Source: an uncultured Oscillospiraceae bacterium (GTDB lineage Bacteria; Bacillota; Clostridia; Oscillospirales; Oscillospiraceae). Taken from it: a stretch of 23,678 bases of DNA. Numbering within the stretch: the stretch's first letter is position 1; every line of letters starts with the position of its first letter. The notes beneath the pieces were generated by a model. It made no database searches. It was not told the DNA's origin and saw only the letters and a program-made list of their open reading frames with translations. The stretch is taken from contig CAJUCB010000027.1 of assembly GCA_910584805.1 (NCBI GenBank), positions 1 to 23,678 on the forward strand, written 5' to 3'. Below are positions 1 through 5,523 of the stretch, piece after piece. The position numbers and the translations under genes were made by a program.

Positions 1-39
1 TTCTGTCACTGTCAAACTTCCCACCTACTTTCGTACTTT

Positions 40-68
40 ATTTTATCATATCTATTCATATCTTACAA
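40..68 (-). promoter_or_regulatory. Possible sigma-70 promoter directed off the left edge
   Basis: On the minus strand there is a TTGTAA -35 box (63-68), a 17-nt spacer and a TAAAAT -10 box (40-45). It points left, out of the window, so any gene it drives cannot be seen. The surrounding 1-190 stretch is AT-rich and holds no open frame I can support. The call rests on box matches only, and AT-rich DNA produces such matches by chance. Confidence 0.35.
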
Positions 69-191
69 TAGAGGCTCTTCAATCAAGAAAAAATCTTGAC
101 AACCGAAAAGGCCCGTAGAGCGTTACCACCGCTCCACAGGTCTTTGTTTTATGCACTCTGTCCCTTTCATGCGGAAATATTTTTCTCATTT

Positions 192-270
192 TATCCCCTA
201 CAGGGGATACACATCCACCATAAGGGATTGTAAGGCAACAGAAAATTAAATATTATCCCCTTATGGGGAT
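192..270. promoter_or_regulatory. Paired palindromic operators upstream of the XRE regulator
   Basis: Two inverted repeats share the same arms. ATCCCC-TACA-GGGGAT lies at 193-208 and ATCCCC-TTAT-GGGGAT at 255-270. Their centres are 62 bp apart, close to six helical turns. A degenerate third copy in the opposite orientation (CACCATAAGGGAT) lies at 216-228. The right-hand site overlaps both the likely -10 box and the Shine-Dalgarno GGGG of the XRE gene. This is the layout expected for autorepression by a small HTH dimer. The repeats are seen directly; the binding protein is inferred. Confidence 0.65.
228..256 (+). promoter_or_regulatory. Likely promoter of the XRE regulator gene
   Basis: TTGTAA (228-233), 17 nt, then TATTAT (251-256). 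The predicted start near 263 gives a leader of only about 14 nt, which still contains the GGGG ribosome site (265-268) 8 nt before the ATG. The -10 box overlaps the right-hand palindrome, so an occupied operator would block RNA polymerase. Confidence 0.5.
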
Positions 271-276
271 GGTTAT

Positions 277-585
277 ATGATAGAAAAGGATACCCTTCTC
301 GTTGAAATGGGAAATCGTTTAGCCCAACAACGCAAACAAATGAATTTAACCCAAGAAAATTTGGCTGAACTATCGGGGCTATCCGTAAAGACCATCATTT
401 CTGCCGAAAAGGGACAAAAAGCGCTTCGGCCTGAAAATATTATTAGTATCTGCCAATCCCTTAATATGGACATTTCTTTTTTTATGACTGGCAACATATT
501 ACACTCTGACATTTTACTTTCCCTCACCCACGAACAACGCATAGCCTTTAATAAAATTTTAGATGCATTTCTTTCGATTTGTTAG
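277..585 (+). CDS. XRE-family (Cro/CI-type) HTH transcriptional regulator
   Basis: A 102-residue protein that is essentially one helix-turn-helix domain of about 60 residues plus a short tail. Residues 11-70 read as a Cro/CI fold: GNRLAQQRKQMNLTQENLA, then the recognition-helix region LSGLSVKTIISAEKG, then the closing helices around RPENIISICQSLNMD. No ligand, protease or toxin domain is attached. The ATG at 277 is chosen because GGGG sits 8 nt upstream. It is a cytosolic DNA-binding protein, probably autoregulated through the ATCCCC/GGGGAT palindromes just upstream. A 61-nt gap separates it from the next gene on the same strand, so the two may be cotranscribed. Its base composition is clearly more AT-rich than the aro genes, which suggests accessory DNA. 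The family call is firm; the target genes are unknown. Confidence 0.85.
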   Translation: MIEKDTLLVEMGNRLAQQRKQMNLTQENLAELSGLSVKTIISAEKGQKALRPENIISICQSLNMDISFFMTGNILHSDILLSLTHEQRIAFNKILDAFLSIC

Positions 586-646
586 CAGATTATAAAGCTA
601 GGCGCGTGTAACCAGCGCCAAGAATGATAACATTTGGGGTAACATA

Positions 647-1648
647 ATGGCGATAGATAAAACGACAGGGAAAGGCTGTGCCTGGTGCATCGCATCAAGA
701 GGCATCACCCTGGGGCTGATTGCCGAAGGCATTGTAGATCAAGTCATTGCCAAACGGCCTTATTATAAAAGCCACATTTTTCTCCAGGTGGTTCCCTACA
801 GAGAGGATATTTATGTCAATCCCGCTTATGAAACGCCCGAGGGCGGCAGCGGCGTACCGGAGGAAACATTCTGGGCCCCCTCCTTCCTTGACCGCGAGGC
901 ATGGGAACGGGCCATCCAAAAATTCCGGCTCTATCGGCCCCTGGACGAAAATGTAGTGCATTACCTGCTCCCAGAAATGGTGGACTATCTGCAAACCATT
1001 CCCGACGCTGAGCTTGTCTCTATGACAAGGGATTTCCTGATAGAATATGGTGTCATCAACCAGCCCATCCGGCAGCACAACGGGGCAACCTATTATTTCA
1101 ATGAGGATGAAATTTACTCCAAGGACAAGGCAAAGTTATTTCCCGTGGAGGGGCTCATAAAGTTTAACATATTCAAAATTACAGGTACAGGAACGTCATT
1201 TTTCAGCACCAGCGTCTGGCGCAAGGCAGTGACCCAATTTGAAGTGGGGATGACCCTGACGGAGTGCATTGAGATTTTCCTAAACACAGAGCTGACCTTC
1301 CAGCCCCCGCCGGAGCCGACCCCCGTTGACCGGCTGGTACAGCGCATCGCCTTGCCGGTCTTTGAGCGTACCCCGGGGAACCAAAACGAAGCCACCTTTG
1401 ACCGTATCCGCATTATGGTCAGCCTCCCCCGCTACCAGTTCGATTCCTGGGAAGCCCTGCGGGATGCGGTGAAAAAGTACCAACAGGAAATCGTCCAGCG
1501 GGTGGTTCAAAAATTAGAGGGGAACCGCCAGTTCAAGGGATACGGCGTACCGGTCAACTTCCTCAAGCTCAGCAGCGTGACATTGCTGCGTGATTTTTCA
1601 TTGGAGTTCATTTTTGAGTTGAAGGAGCCCCCTGCAAAAAATCATTGA
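647..1648 (+). CDS. Hypothetical protein, 333 residues, family not recognised
   Basis: The ATG at 647 has GGGG 7 nt upstream. I do not recognise the family. The protein has no signal peptide and no obvious membrane segment, so it is probably cytosolic. The N-terminal part (1-120) has a CAWC pair of cysteines at 11-14 and many aromatic residues (RPYYKSHIFLQVVPYRED). A proline-rich hinge (FQPPPEPTPVDR) near 215-226 separates this from a compact C-terminal part of about 100 residues with alternating strands and helices ending in SLEFIFELKEPP. The gene sits between an XRE regulator and a type III toxin-antitoxin locus. That context fits a mobile or defence cassette, but nothing in the sequence assigns a function. 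The TGA stop at 1646-1648 lies within the -35 box of the antitoxin promoter. It is a real gene judging by its length, ribosome site and lack of a credible competing frame. Confidence 0.75.
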   Translation: MAIDKTTGKGCAWCIASRGITLGLIAEGIVDQVIAKRPYYKSHIFLQVVPYREDIYVNPAYETPEGGSGVPEETFWAPSFLDREAWERAIQKFRLYRPLDENVVHYLLPEMVDYLQTIPDAELVSMTRDFLIEYGVINQPIRQHNGATYYFNEDEIYSKDKAKLFPVEGLIKFNIFKITGTGTSFFSTSVWRKAVTQFEVGMTLTECIEIFLNTELTFQPPPEPTPVDRLVQRIALPVFERTPGNQNEATFDRIRIMVSLPRYQFDSWEALRDAVKKYQQEIVQRVVQKLEGNRQFKGYGVPVNFLKLSSVTLLRDFSLEFIFELKEPPAKNH

Positions 1649-1673
1649 CATTTTACCTTCCATTGCATATACT
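1645..1673 (+). promoter_or_regulatory. Consensus promoter of the type III antitoxin RNA
   Basis: TTGACA (1645-1650), a 17-nt spacer and TATACT (1668-1673). This is a perfect -35 box with a near-perfect -10 box. The -35 hexamer includes the stop codon of the preceding gene. Transcription should begin near 1680, at the 5' foot of the first hairpin of the antitoxin RNA. A strong promoter is expected here, because the RNA must be in excess over the toxin. Confidence 0.8.
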
Positions 1674-1701
1674 AAGGTTGAGATGGAATCCATCTTCAAA
1701 T

Positions 1702-1793
1702 GTGTACTGTTACTCGATATGCAGTCTAAAAAAGGTCGAGTCCAAATGTTTGTTGCTCCCCAGGATGCAACGGAAATAAGACTGGGTACAAAT
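1702..1793 (+). repeat. Two tandem 46-nt repeats with covarying stems
   Basis: Units 1702-1747 and 1748-1793 match at 27 of 46 positions by hand alignment. Conserved blocks are ATGCA (unit positions 18-22), AAAnAAG (27-33) and CAAAT (42-46). The stem arms differ but keep pairing. ACTCGA pairs with TCGAGT in unit 1, and CCCAG pairs with CTGGG in unit 2. Three stem positions change on both sides (T-A to C-G, G-C to A-T, A-T to G-C). This compensatory pattern shows selection on RNA structure rather than on sequence. Confidence 0.8.
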
Positions 1794-1797
1794 CATG

Positions 1798-1834
1798 GTT
1801 AGGCTCTGTTCCTTGGAATGGAGCCTAACTTTTT
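1798..1834 (+). terminator. Intrinsic terminator between antitoxin RNA and toxin gene
   Basis: GTTAGGCTC (1798-1806) pairs perfectly with GAGCCTAAC (1821-1829). Extra TTC/GAA pairing lies inside the loop, and T5 (1830-1834) follows. A terminator at this position is a hallmark of type III loci: it sets the excess of antitoxin RNA while limited readthrough supplies toxin mRNA. The toxin's GGAG ribosome site begins at once after the T-tract (1835-1838). Confidence 0.88.
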
Positions 1835-1845
1835 GGAGCGATCCC

Positions 1846-2343
1846 ATGGATACAGGACATTTCTATTTTATAAAAGACGAATTTTTCCTCGATTTCCCCG
1901 ACCCATATTTGATGCAAAACAAAGGCCCGTCCCACGACCGGCCATGTTTTTATGCATGGAAAGACACCGCGACAGGCCTTTATTGGATGATTCCATTTTC
2001 CTCCAAGGTCCAGAAATTCCGAGAAATCTATCAGAAGAAAATCAGACGCTATGGGCGGTGTGACACCCTCCTGTTCGGTGACGTCTTAGGCCGGGAAAAG
2101 GTTTTTTTGCTCCAAAACATGTTCCCAGTCACAACGGCCTACATAAAAGAAGAATATATCGACCGCAACGCCAACATTCCTGTGCGGGTAAGCGGCGTCC
2201 TGGAAACCCAGCTCCTTCGTCGCGCCAAGCGTGTTCTGGCATTGCATCGCCGGGGGAGCAGGTTAATCTACCCCGATGTGTTGGCGATAGAGCGCCAGTT
2301 ATTGCTGCCCTTTGTTTCCCCCACCCCCACAAAAAACCCTTGA
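1846..2343 (+). CDS. cptN: Type III toxin-antitoxin toxin, CptN/ToxN-AbiQ-like endoribonuclease
   Basis: A 165-residue cytosolic protein. The ATG at 1846 is preferred over an in-frame ATG at 1795, because GGAG (1835-1838) precedes it at 7 nt and the longer form would be translated through the terminator hairpin. Landmarks are HFYFIKDEFFLDFPD near the N-terminus, RPCFYAWKD then TGLYWMIPFSSKVQKF (about 40-60), CDTLLFGDVLGREKVFLLQNMFPVT (about 75-100, quoted in part), and a C-terminal helix with AKRVLALHRRG. I recognise this pattern from Firmicute type III toxins, which have a PemK/MazF-like fold and act as RNases held inactive by a repeat RNA. The RNA upstream, with two 46-nt repeats and a terminator, agrees independently. 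Assignment to CptIN rather than ToxIN or TenpIN is from memory and less certain than the type III call. Its TGA stop lies inside the -35 box of the aro operon promoter. Confidence 0.78.
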   Translation: MDTGHFYFIKDEFFLDFPDPYLMQNKGPSHDRPCFYAWKDTATGLYWMIPFSSKVQKFREIYQKKIRRYGRCDTLLFGDVLGREKVFLLQNMFPVTTAYIKEEYIDRNANIPVRVSGVLETQLLRRAKRVLALHRRGSRLIYPDVLAIERQLLLPFVSPTPTKNP

Positions 2344-2368
2344 CAACCCCACCAAAGCGTGCTACACT
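2340..2368 (+). promoter_or_regulatory. Main promoter of the aromatic amino acid operon
   Basis: TTGACA (2340-2345), 17 nt, TACACT (2363-2368). The perfect -35 box overlaps the toxin stop codon (2341-2343). Transcription is expected from about 2375 and would include the leader peptide, the attenuator and aroF. Confidence 0.75.
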
Positions 2369-2399
2369 TTATCCGAATAAATCGAAAGGATGGCCCATT

Positions 2400-2474
2400 A
2401 TGAAGCTGACCAGCGCCAACATGAACCGCTTCTTCGCCTACCGTTACTTTATCACCCACAAGGGAATAAGGTAA
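2400..2474 (+). CDS. Phe/Tyr-rich leader peptide of the aroF attenuator
   Basis: A 24-codon reading frame starts at ATG 2400 after a good ribosome site (AAAGGA, 2385-2390, 9 nt away) and stops at TAA 2472-2474. Residues 9-20 read NRFFAYRYFITH, placing three Phe and two Tyr codons within seven consecutive codons (11-17). It lies between a strong promoter and an intrinsic terminator that precedes aroF, the first enzyme of aromatic synthesis. The arrangement parallels pheL-type leaders of enteric bacteria, where ribosome stalling on uncharged tRNA prevents termination. There is no Trp codon, so the signal should be Phe and/or Tyr. The peptide itself is not expected to have a function. It is too short for standard gene callers. 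Confidence 0.75.
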   Translation: MKLTSANMNRFFAYRYFITHKGIR

Positions 2475-2480
2475 TGGCAA

Positions 2481-2546
2481 TTTGTGCTGGAATAATCCCA
2501 TCGCTTTCTGTATTCATTTTTTGAACGCATACAAGCGCCACACAGA
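2481..2546 (+). promoter_or_regulatory. Antiterminator that competes with the aroF attenuator hairpin
   Basis: The whole 5' arm of the terminator can pair upstream instead. TTTGTGcTGG (2481-2490, one bulged C) pairs with CCACACAGA (2538-2546). CGCT (2502-2505) pairs with AGCG (2534-2537), and TGTAT (2509-2513) with ATACA (2529-2533). The terminator needs 2534-2545, so the two folds exclude each other. A ribosome at the leader stop codon (2472) would cover roughly the start of the 2481-2490 arm and favour termination. A ribosome stalled at codons 11-17 would leave it free. The pairing was worked out by hand and folding energies were not computed. Confidence 0.6.
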
Positions 2547-2575
2547 TTCCGTTCTGTGCGGCGCTTTTTATATTT
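2534..2575 (+). terminator. Attenuator terminator upstream of aroF
   Basis: AGCGCCACACAG (2534-2545) pairs with CTGTGCGGCGCT (2554-2565) at 11 of 12 positions around an 8-nt loop, followed by TTTTT (2565-2569) and an AT-rich run. It lies 60 nt after the leader peptide stop and 55 nt before aroF. It can only serve to decide whether transcription enters the aro operon. Confidence 0.85.
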
Positions 2576-2630
2576 TCCCGCCGCCCAGGCAGAAGCGGCG
2601 CAAGATGCACCACGAAAGGAGTCAAACGCC

Positions 2631-3638
2631 ATGATCGCAGTATTGAAAGCCAACGCCTCCCCCGAACGGGTGGAGCACCTCATCCACTGGCTCAAAGAAC
2701 AGGGCCTGGGGGTCCACGTCTCCCAAGGGGAGTTCCAGACCGTTTTGGGCCTCATCGGCAACACCGCCAAGGTGGACATGGAGATGATCCAGAGCCTGGA
2801 CATCGTGGAGAGTGTCACCCGGGTCTCCGACCCCTTCAAGGCGGTAAACCGCCAGTTCCACCCGGACAGCTCCGAAATCCAGGCCGGGGCTGGGGCCATC
2901 GGCCGGGGCCACTTCGCCCTCATCGCCGGCCCCTGCTCTGTGGAGACCGAGGAGCAGATCATTTACGTGGCCCAGCAGGTCAAGGCCGCCGGGGCCCACT
3001 TCCTCCGGGGGGGCGCCTTCAAGCCCCGTACCTCCCCCTACGACTTCCAGGGCCTGGGGGCGGAGGGCATCCGCCTGCTTCTGGAAGCCAAAAAGGCCAC
3101 GGGCCTGCCCATCGTCACCGAGCTCATGGACATCCGCAACCTGGACCTCTTCGAGGAGGTGGACGTCATCCAGGTGGGGGCCCGGAACACCCAGAACTTT
3201 GACATGCTCAAGGAGCTGGGCAAGACAAAGAAGCCCATCCTCCTGAAGCGGGGCCTGGCGGGGACCATCAAGGAACTGCTCATGAGCGCGGAGTATATCA
3301 TGGCCAACGGCAACGAGGATGTCATCCTCTGTGAGCGGGGCATCCGCACCTATGAGTCCACTTACACCCGCAACACCCTGGACCTCTCCGCCATTCCCGT
3401 GCTGAAAAAGCTCACCCACCTCCCGGTGGTGGTGGACCCCAGCCACGCCACCGGCCACGCGGACCTGGTAGAACCCATGGCCATGGCTGCCGTGGCCGCG
3501 GGGGCCGACGGGCTGATGATTGAAGTCCACAACGACCCGCCCCACGCCCTGTGCGACGGGGCCCAATCCCTGACCCCGGAGGCCTTTGCCGCCACGGCAA
3601 AGAAGCTCTTCCGCATCCGGGAGGCGATGGAGGGATGA
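2631..3638 (+). CDS. aroF: DAHP synthase, type I-beta (3-deoxy-7-phosphoheptulonate synthase)
   Basis: Condenses PEP with erythrose-4-phosphate, the first step of the shikimate pathway, in the cytosol. The protein is 335 residues. Residues 1-75 form a ferredoxin-like regulatory domain of the Thermotoga DAHP synthase type, the usual site of Tyr/Phe feedback. The catalytic TIM barrel follows. Clear motifs are GPCSVET (100-106), RGGAFKPRTSPYDFQG (126-141), LLKRGLAGT (204-212) and VDPSHATGH (268-276). The expected metal ligands are present: Cys101-102, His272, Glu298 and Asp309. The start at 2631 has GAAAGGAG 9 nt upstream; an in-frame ATG at 2556 lies inside the attenuator hairpin and is rejected. 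It is the first gene of the operon behind the leader peptide. Its stop overlaps the tyrA start (ATGA). Confidence 0.96.
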   Translation: MIAVLKANASPERVEHLIHWLKEQGLGVHVSQGEFQTVLGLIGNTAKVDMEMIQSLDIVESVTRVSDPFKAVNRQFHPDSSEIQAGAGAIGRGHFALIAGPCSVETEEQIIYVAQQVKAAGAHFLRGGAFKPRTSPYDFQGLGAEGIRLLLEAKKATGLPIVTELMDIRNLDLFEEVDVIQVGARNTQNFDMLKELGKTKKPILLKRGLAGTIKELLMSAEYIMANGNEDVILCERGIRTYESTYTRNTLDLSAIPVLKKLTHLPVVVDPSHATGHADLVEPMAMAAVAAGADGLMIEVHNDPPHALCDGAQSLTPEAFAATAKKLFRIREAMEG

Positions 3639-4471
3639 GAGTTGGTATCATCGGTCTGGGCCTCATCGGCGGCTCCCTGGCCAAATCCTACCGCCGGGAC
3701 GAGGGTGTCACCGTCTTGGGCTGGGACGCGGACCACTCCATCACAGAGTTTGCCCAGATCGCCCAGGCCATCCACGGCCCCCTAGAGGACAAGGACCTCC
3801 CCGGCCTGGACCTGCTGCTCCTGGCCACCTACCCCGAGGCGGTGGTGGCGCACATGCGCCGCCTGGCCCCCCTGCTGGACAAGGGCACCATGGTCATCGA
3901 CTGCGCCGGAACCAAGGAGAAGGTCTGCCGGGAGGTGTTCCCCCTAGCGGAGCAATACGGCCTCACCTTCCTGGGGGGCCACCCCATGGCGGGCACCCAC
4001 TTCTCCGGCTTCAAGTACAGCCAGCCCGACCTCTTTGACGGGGCCCCTATGGTGTTGGTGCCCCCCACCTTCGACGACATCCGCCTCTTGGACCGGGCCA
4101 AAAAGCTCCTCTCCCCTGTGGGCTTTGGGCACATCTCCATTACCACCGCCCAGGCCCATGACCAGCGCATTGCCTTCACCTCCCAGATGGCCCATGTCAT
4201 TTCCAACGCCTATATCAAGAGCCCCACCGCCCGGGAGCACAGCGGCTTCTCCGCCGGGAGCTACCGGGACCTGACCCGGGTAGCCTGGCTGAACCCAGCC
4301 ATGTGGGCGGAGCTCTTTTTGGAAAACAAGGGCAACCTGCTCTTTGAGCTGGACACCCTCATGGCCAGCTTGAACCAGTACAAGGCCGCCCTGGAGGCCA
4401 GCGACTTCGACGCCCTGCGCCAGCTCTTGGAGGACGGGCGCAGGATCAAGGAGGAGGTGGACGGGGTATGA
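3635..4471 (+). CDS. tyrA: Prephenate dehydrogenase
   Basis: Oxidatively decarboxylates prephenate to 4-hydroxyphenylpyruvate, the tyrosine branch. The 278 residues carry an N-terminal Rossmann motif GLGLIGGS (7-14), then CAGTKEKV (90-97) and the substrate-binding stretch GGHPMAGTHFSGF (114-126). The helical dimerisation part follows from about 165. There is no fused chorismate mutase and no C-terminal ACT domain, so prephenate must come from the mutase domain of PheA in the same operon. The start at 3635 overlaps the aroF stop by four bases (ATGA). A longer frame from 3551 would lie inside aroF and is rejected. The stop overlaps aroB in the same way, so translation is probably coupled. NAD versus NADP preference cannot be read with confidence. 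Confidence 0.94.
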   Translation: MRVGIIGLGLIGGSLAKSYRRDEGVTVLGWDADHSITEFAQIAQAIHGPLEDKDLPGLDLLLLATYPEAVVAHMRRLAPLLDKGTMVIDCAGTKEKVCREVFPLAEQYGLTFLGGHPMAGTHFSGFKYSQPDLFDGAPMVLVPPTFDDIRLLDRAKKLLSPVGFGHISITTAQAHDQRIAFTSQMAHVISNAYIKSPTAREHSGFSAGSYRDLTRVAWLNPAMWAELFLENKGNLLFELDTLMASLNQYKAALEASDFDALRQLLEDGRRIKEEVDGV

Positions 4472-5523
4472 CCACCGTAGATATCCGCGCCTCCCAGCCC
4501 TACCAGGTCCACATCGGCCCCGGCCTGCTGGACCAGGTGGGAGAGCGGGCCCGGGCTCTGTGGACAGGCCCCACCGCCGCTGTGGTCTCCGACAGCAACG
4601 TGGCCCCCCTCTACCTGTCCCGCTGCACCGCCAGCCTGGAAGCGGCGGGGTTCCGGGTGGTCCCCTTCGTGTTCCCCGCCGGGGAGGCCTCCAAAAACGG
4701 CCAGACCTATCTGGCGCTGTTGGAGTGCTTGGCCGAGCATCACATCACCCGCGCCGACGGCCTGGTGGCCCTGGGCGGGGGCGTGGTGGGGGATTTGACC
4801 GGCTTTGCCGCCGCAACCTTCCTCCGGGGTGTGGCCTTTTTGCAGCTCCCCACCACCCTCCTGGCGGCGGTGGACGCCTCTGTGGGGGGCAAGACCGCCA
4901 TCGACCTGCACCACGGCAAGAACCTGGCGGGGGCTTTTTATCAGCCCAAAGCCGTCCTCTGTGACCCCAGCGTCCTGGACACCCTCCCCCCGGCGGACTT
5001 CGCCGACGGCTGTGCCGAGGTCATCAAGTACGGCATGATCGGGGACCCGGCGCTGCTGGATATCCTAGAGGCCCCTGGCCCTCTGGACGTGGAGACCGTC
5101 ATTGCCCGCTGCGTGGAGCAGAAGGGCCGCCTGGTGGAGGCCGACGAGTTCGACACCGGGGCGCGGCAGCTTTTGAACCTGGGCCACACCATCGGCCACG
5201 GCGTGGAGGCGTGCAGCGGCTATGCCATCTCCCACGGCAAGGCTGTGGCCATCGGCATGGTGCTCATCACCCGGGCGGCCGTCCACTTCGGCCTCTGTCC
5301 GGCGGCGGTGCTGCCCAGGCTCCAAGCCCTGCTGGAAGCCTACCGGCTCCCCCAGTCCACAGAATACAGCGCCCAGGCGCTTTACACCAAAACACTGTCC
5401 GACAAGAAGCGCAGCGGGGATGCCCTCAGCCTGGTGGTCCCCACCACCTGGGGGGAGAGCCGCCTCCACAGCGTCCCCGTGGCCTCGCTTCTGTCCTGGA
5501 TTGAAAAGGGGTTGCAAGCATGA
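4468..5523 (+). CDS. aroB: 3-dehydroquinate synthase
   Basis: Converts DAHP to 3-dehydroquinate, the second shikimate step, using NAD and a divalent metal. It has 351 residues, the normal family length. Seen are GEASK (72-76), the nucleotide loop GGGVVGDLTGFAA (103-115), LPTTLLAAVDASVGGKTAID (127-146) and LNLGHTIGHGVE (236-247). The metal ligands expected for the family fall at Glu184, His240 and His256 (SHGKAV). The ATG at 4468 overlaps the tyrA stop (ATGA), and aroA overlaps its own end in the same way. It is therefore the third gene of one translationally coupled unit. Confidence 0.96.
   Translation: MTTVDIRASQPYQVHIGPGLLDQVGERARALWTGPTAAVVSDSNVAPLYLSRCTASLEAAGFRVVPFVFPAGEASKNGQTYLALLECLAEHHITRADGLVALGGGVVGDLTGFAAATFLRGVAFLQLPTTLLAAVDASVGGKTAIDLHHGKNLAGAFYQPKAVLCDPSVLDTLPPADFADGCAEVIKYGMIGDPALLDILEAPGPLDVETVIARCVEQKGRLVEADEFDTGARQLLNLGHTIGHGVEACSGYAISHGKAVAIGMVLITRAAVHFGLCPAAVLPRLQALLEAYRLPQSTEYSAQALYTKTLSDKKRSGDALSLVVPTTWGESRLHSVPVASLLSWIEKGLQA

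Larger units (their letters stand above)
1680..1834 (+). ncRNA. Type III toxin-antitoxin antitoxin RNA precursor (CptI-like)
   Basis: The RNA runs from the consensus promoter to a strong terminator and does not code for protein. It opens with a small hairpin (GATGG-AAT-CCATC, 1683-1695). The motif CAAAT follows at 1697, 1743 and 1789, spaced exactly 46 nt apart. The two intervals are the repeat units. In type III systems the toxin RNase cuts its antitoxin RNA between repeats, and an AAAU site is reported for ToxN. Cutting at the three CAAAU motifs would release exactly two 46-nt RNAs. That matches the two-toxin/two-RNA assembly I recall for CptIN of Eubacterium rectale. Seen: promoter, periodicity, hairpins, terminator. 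Inferred: processing and binding to the toxin at 1846-2343. Confidence 0.78.

Noticed and set aside
1795..1845. Longer toxin start at ATG 1795
   Set aside because: It lies within the antitoxin RNA and terminator hairpin and has no ribosome site, while ATG 1846 has GGAG at 7 nt.
2375..2630. T-box riboswitch in the aroF leader
   Set aside because: The conserved T-box antiterminator sequence (AGGGTGGNACCGCG-like) is absent; a translated Phe/Tyr-rich frame and competing hairpins explain the region better.
2622..3566. A 314-codon minus-strand frame across aroF
   Set aside because: Antisense shadow of an intact aroF with a composition typical of GC-rich reverse frames and no recognisable domain.
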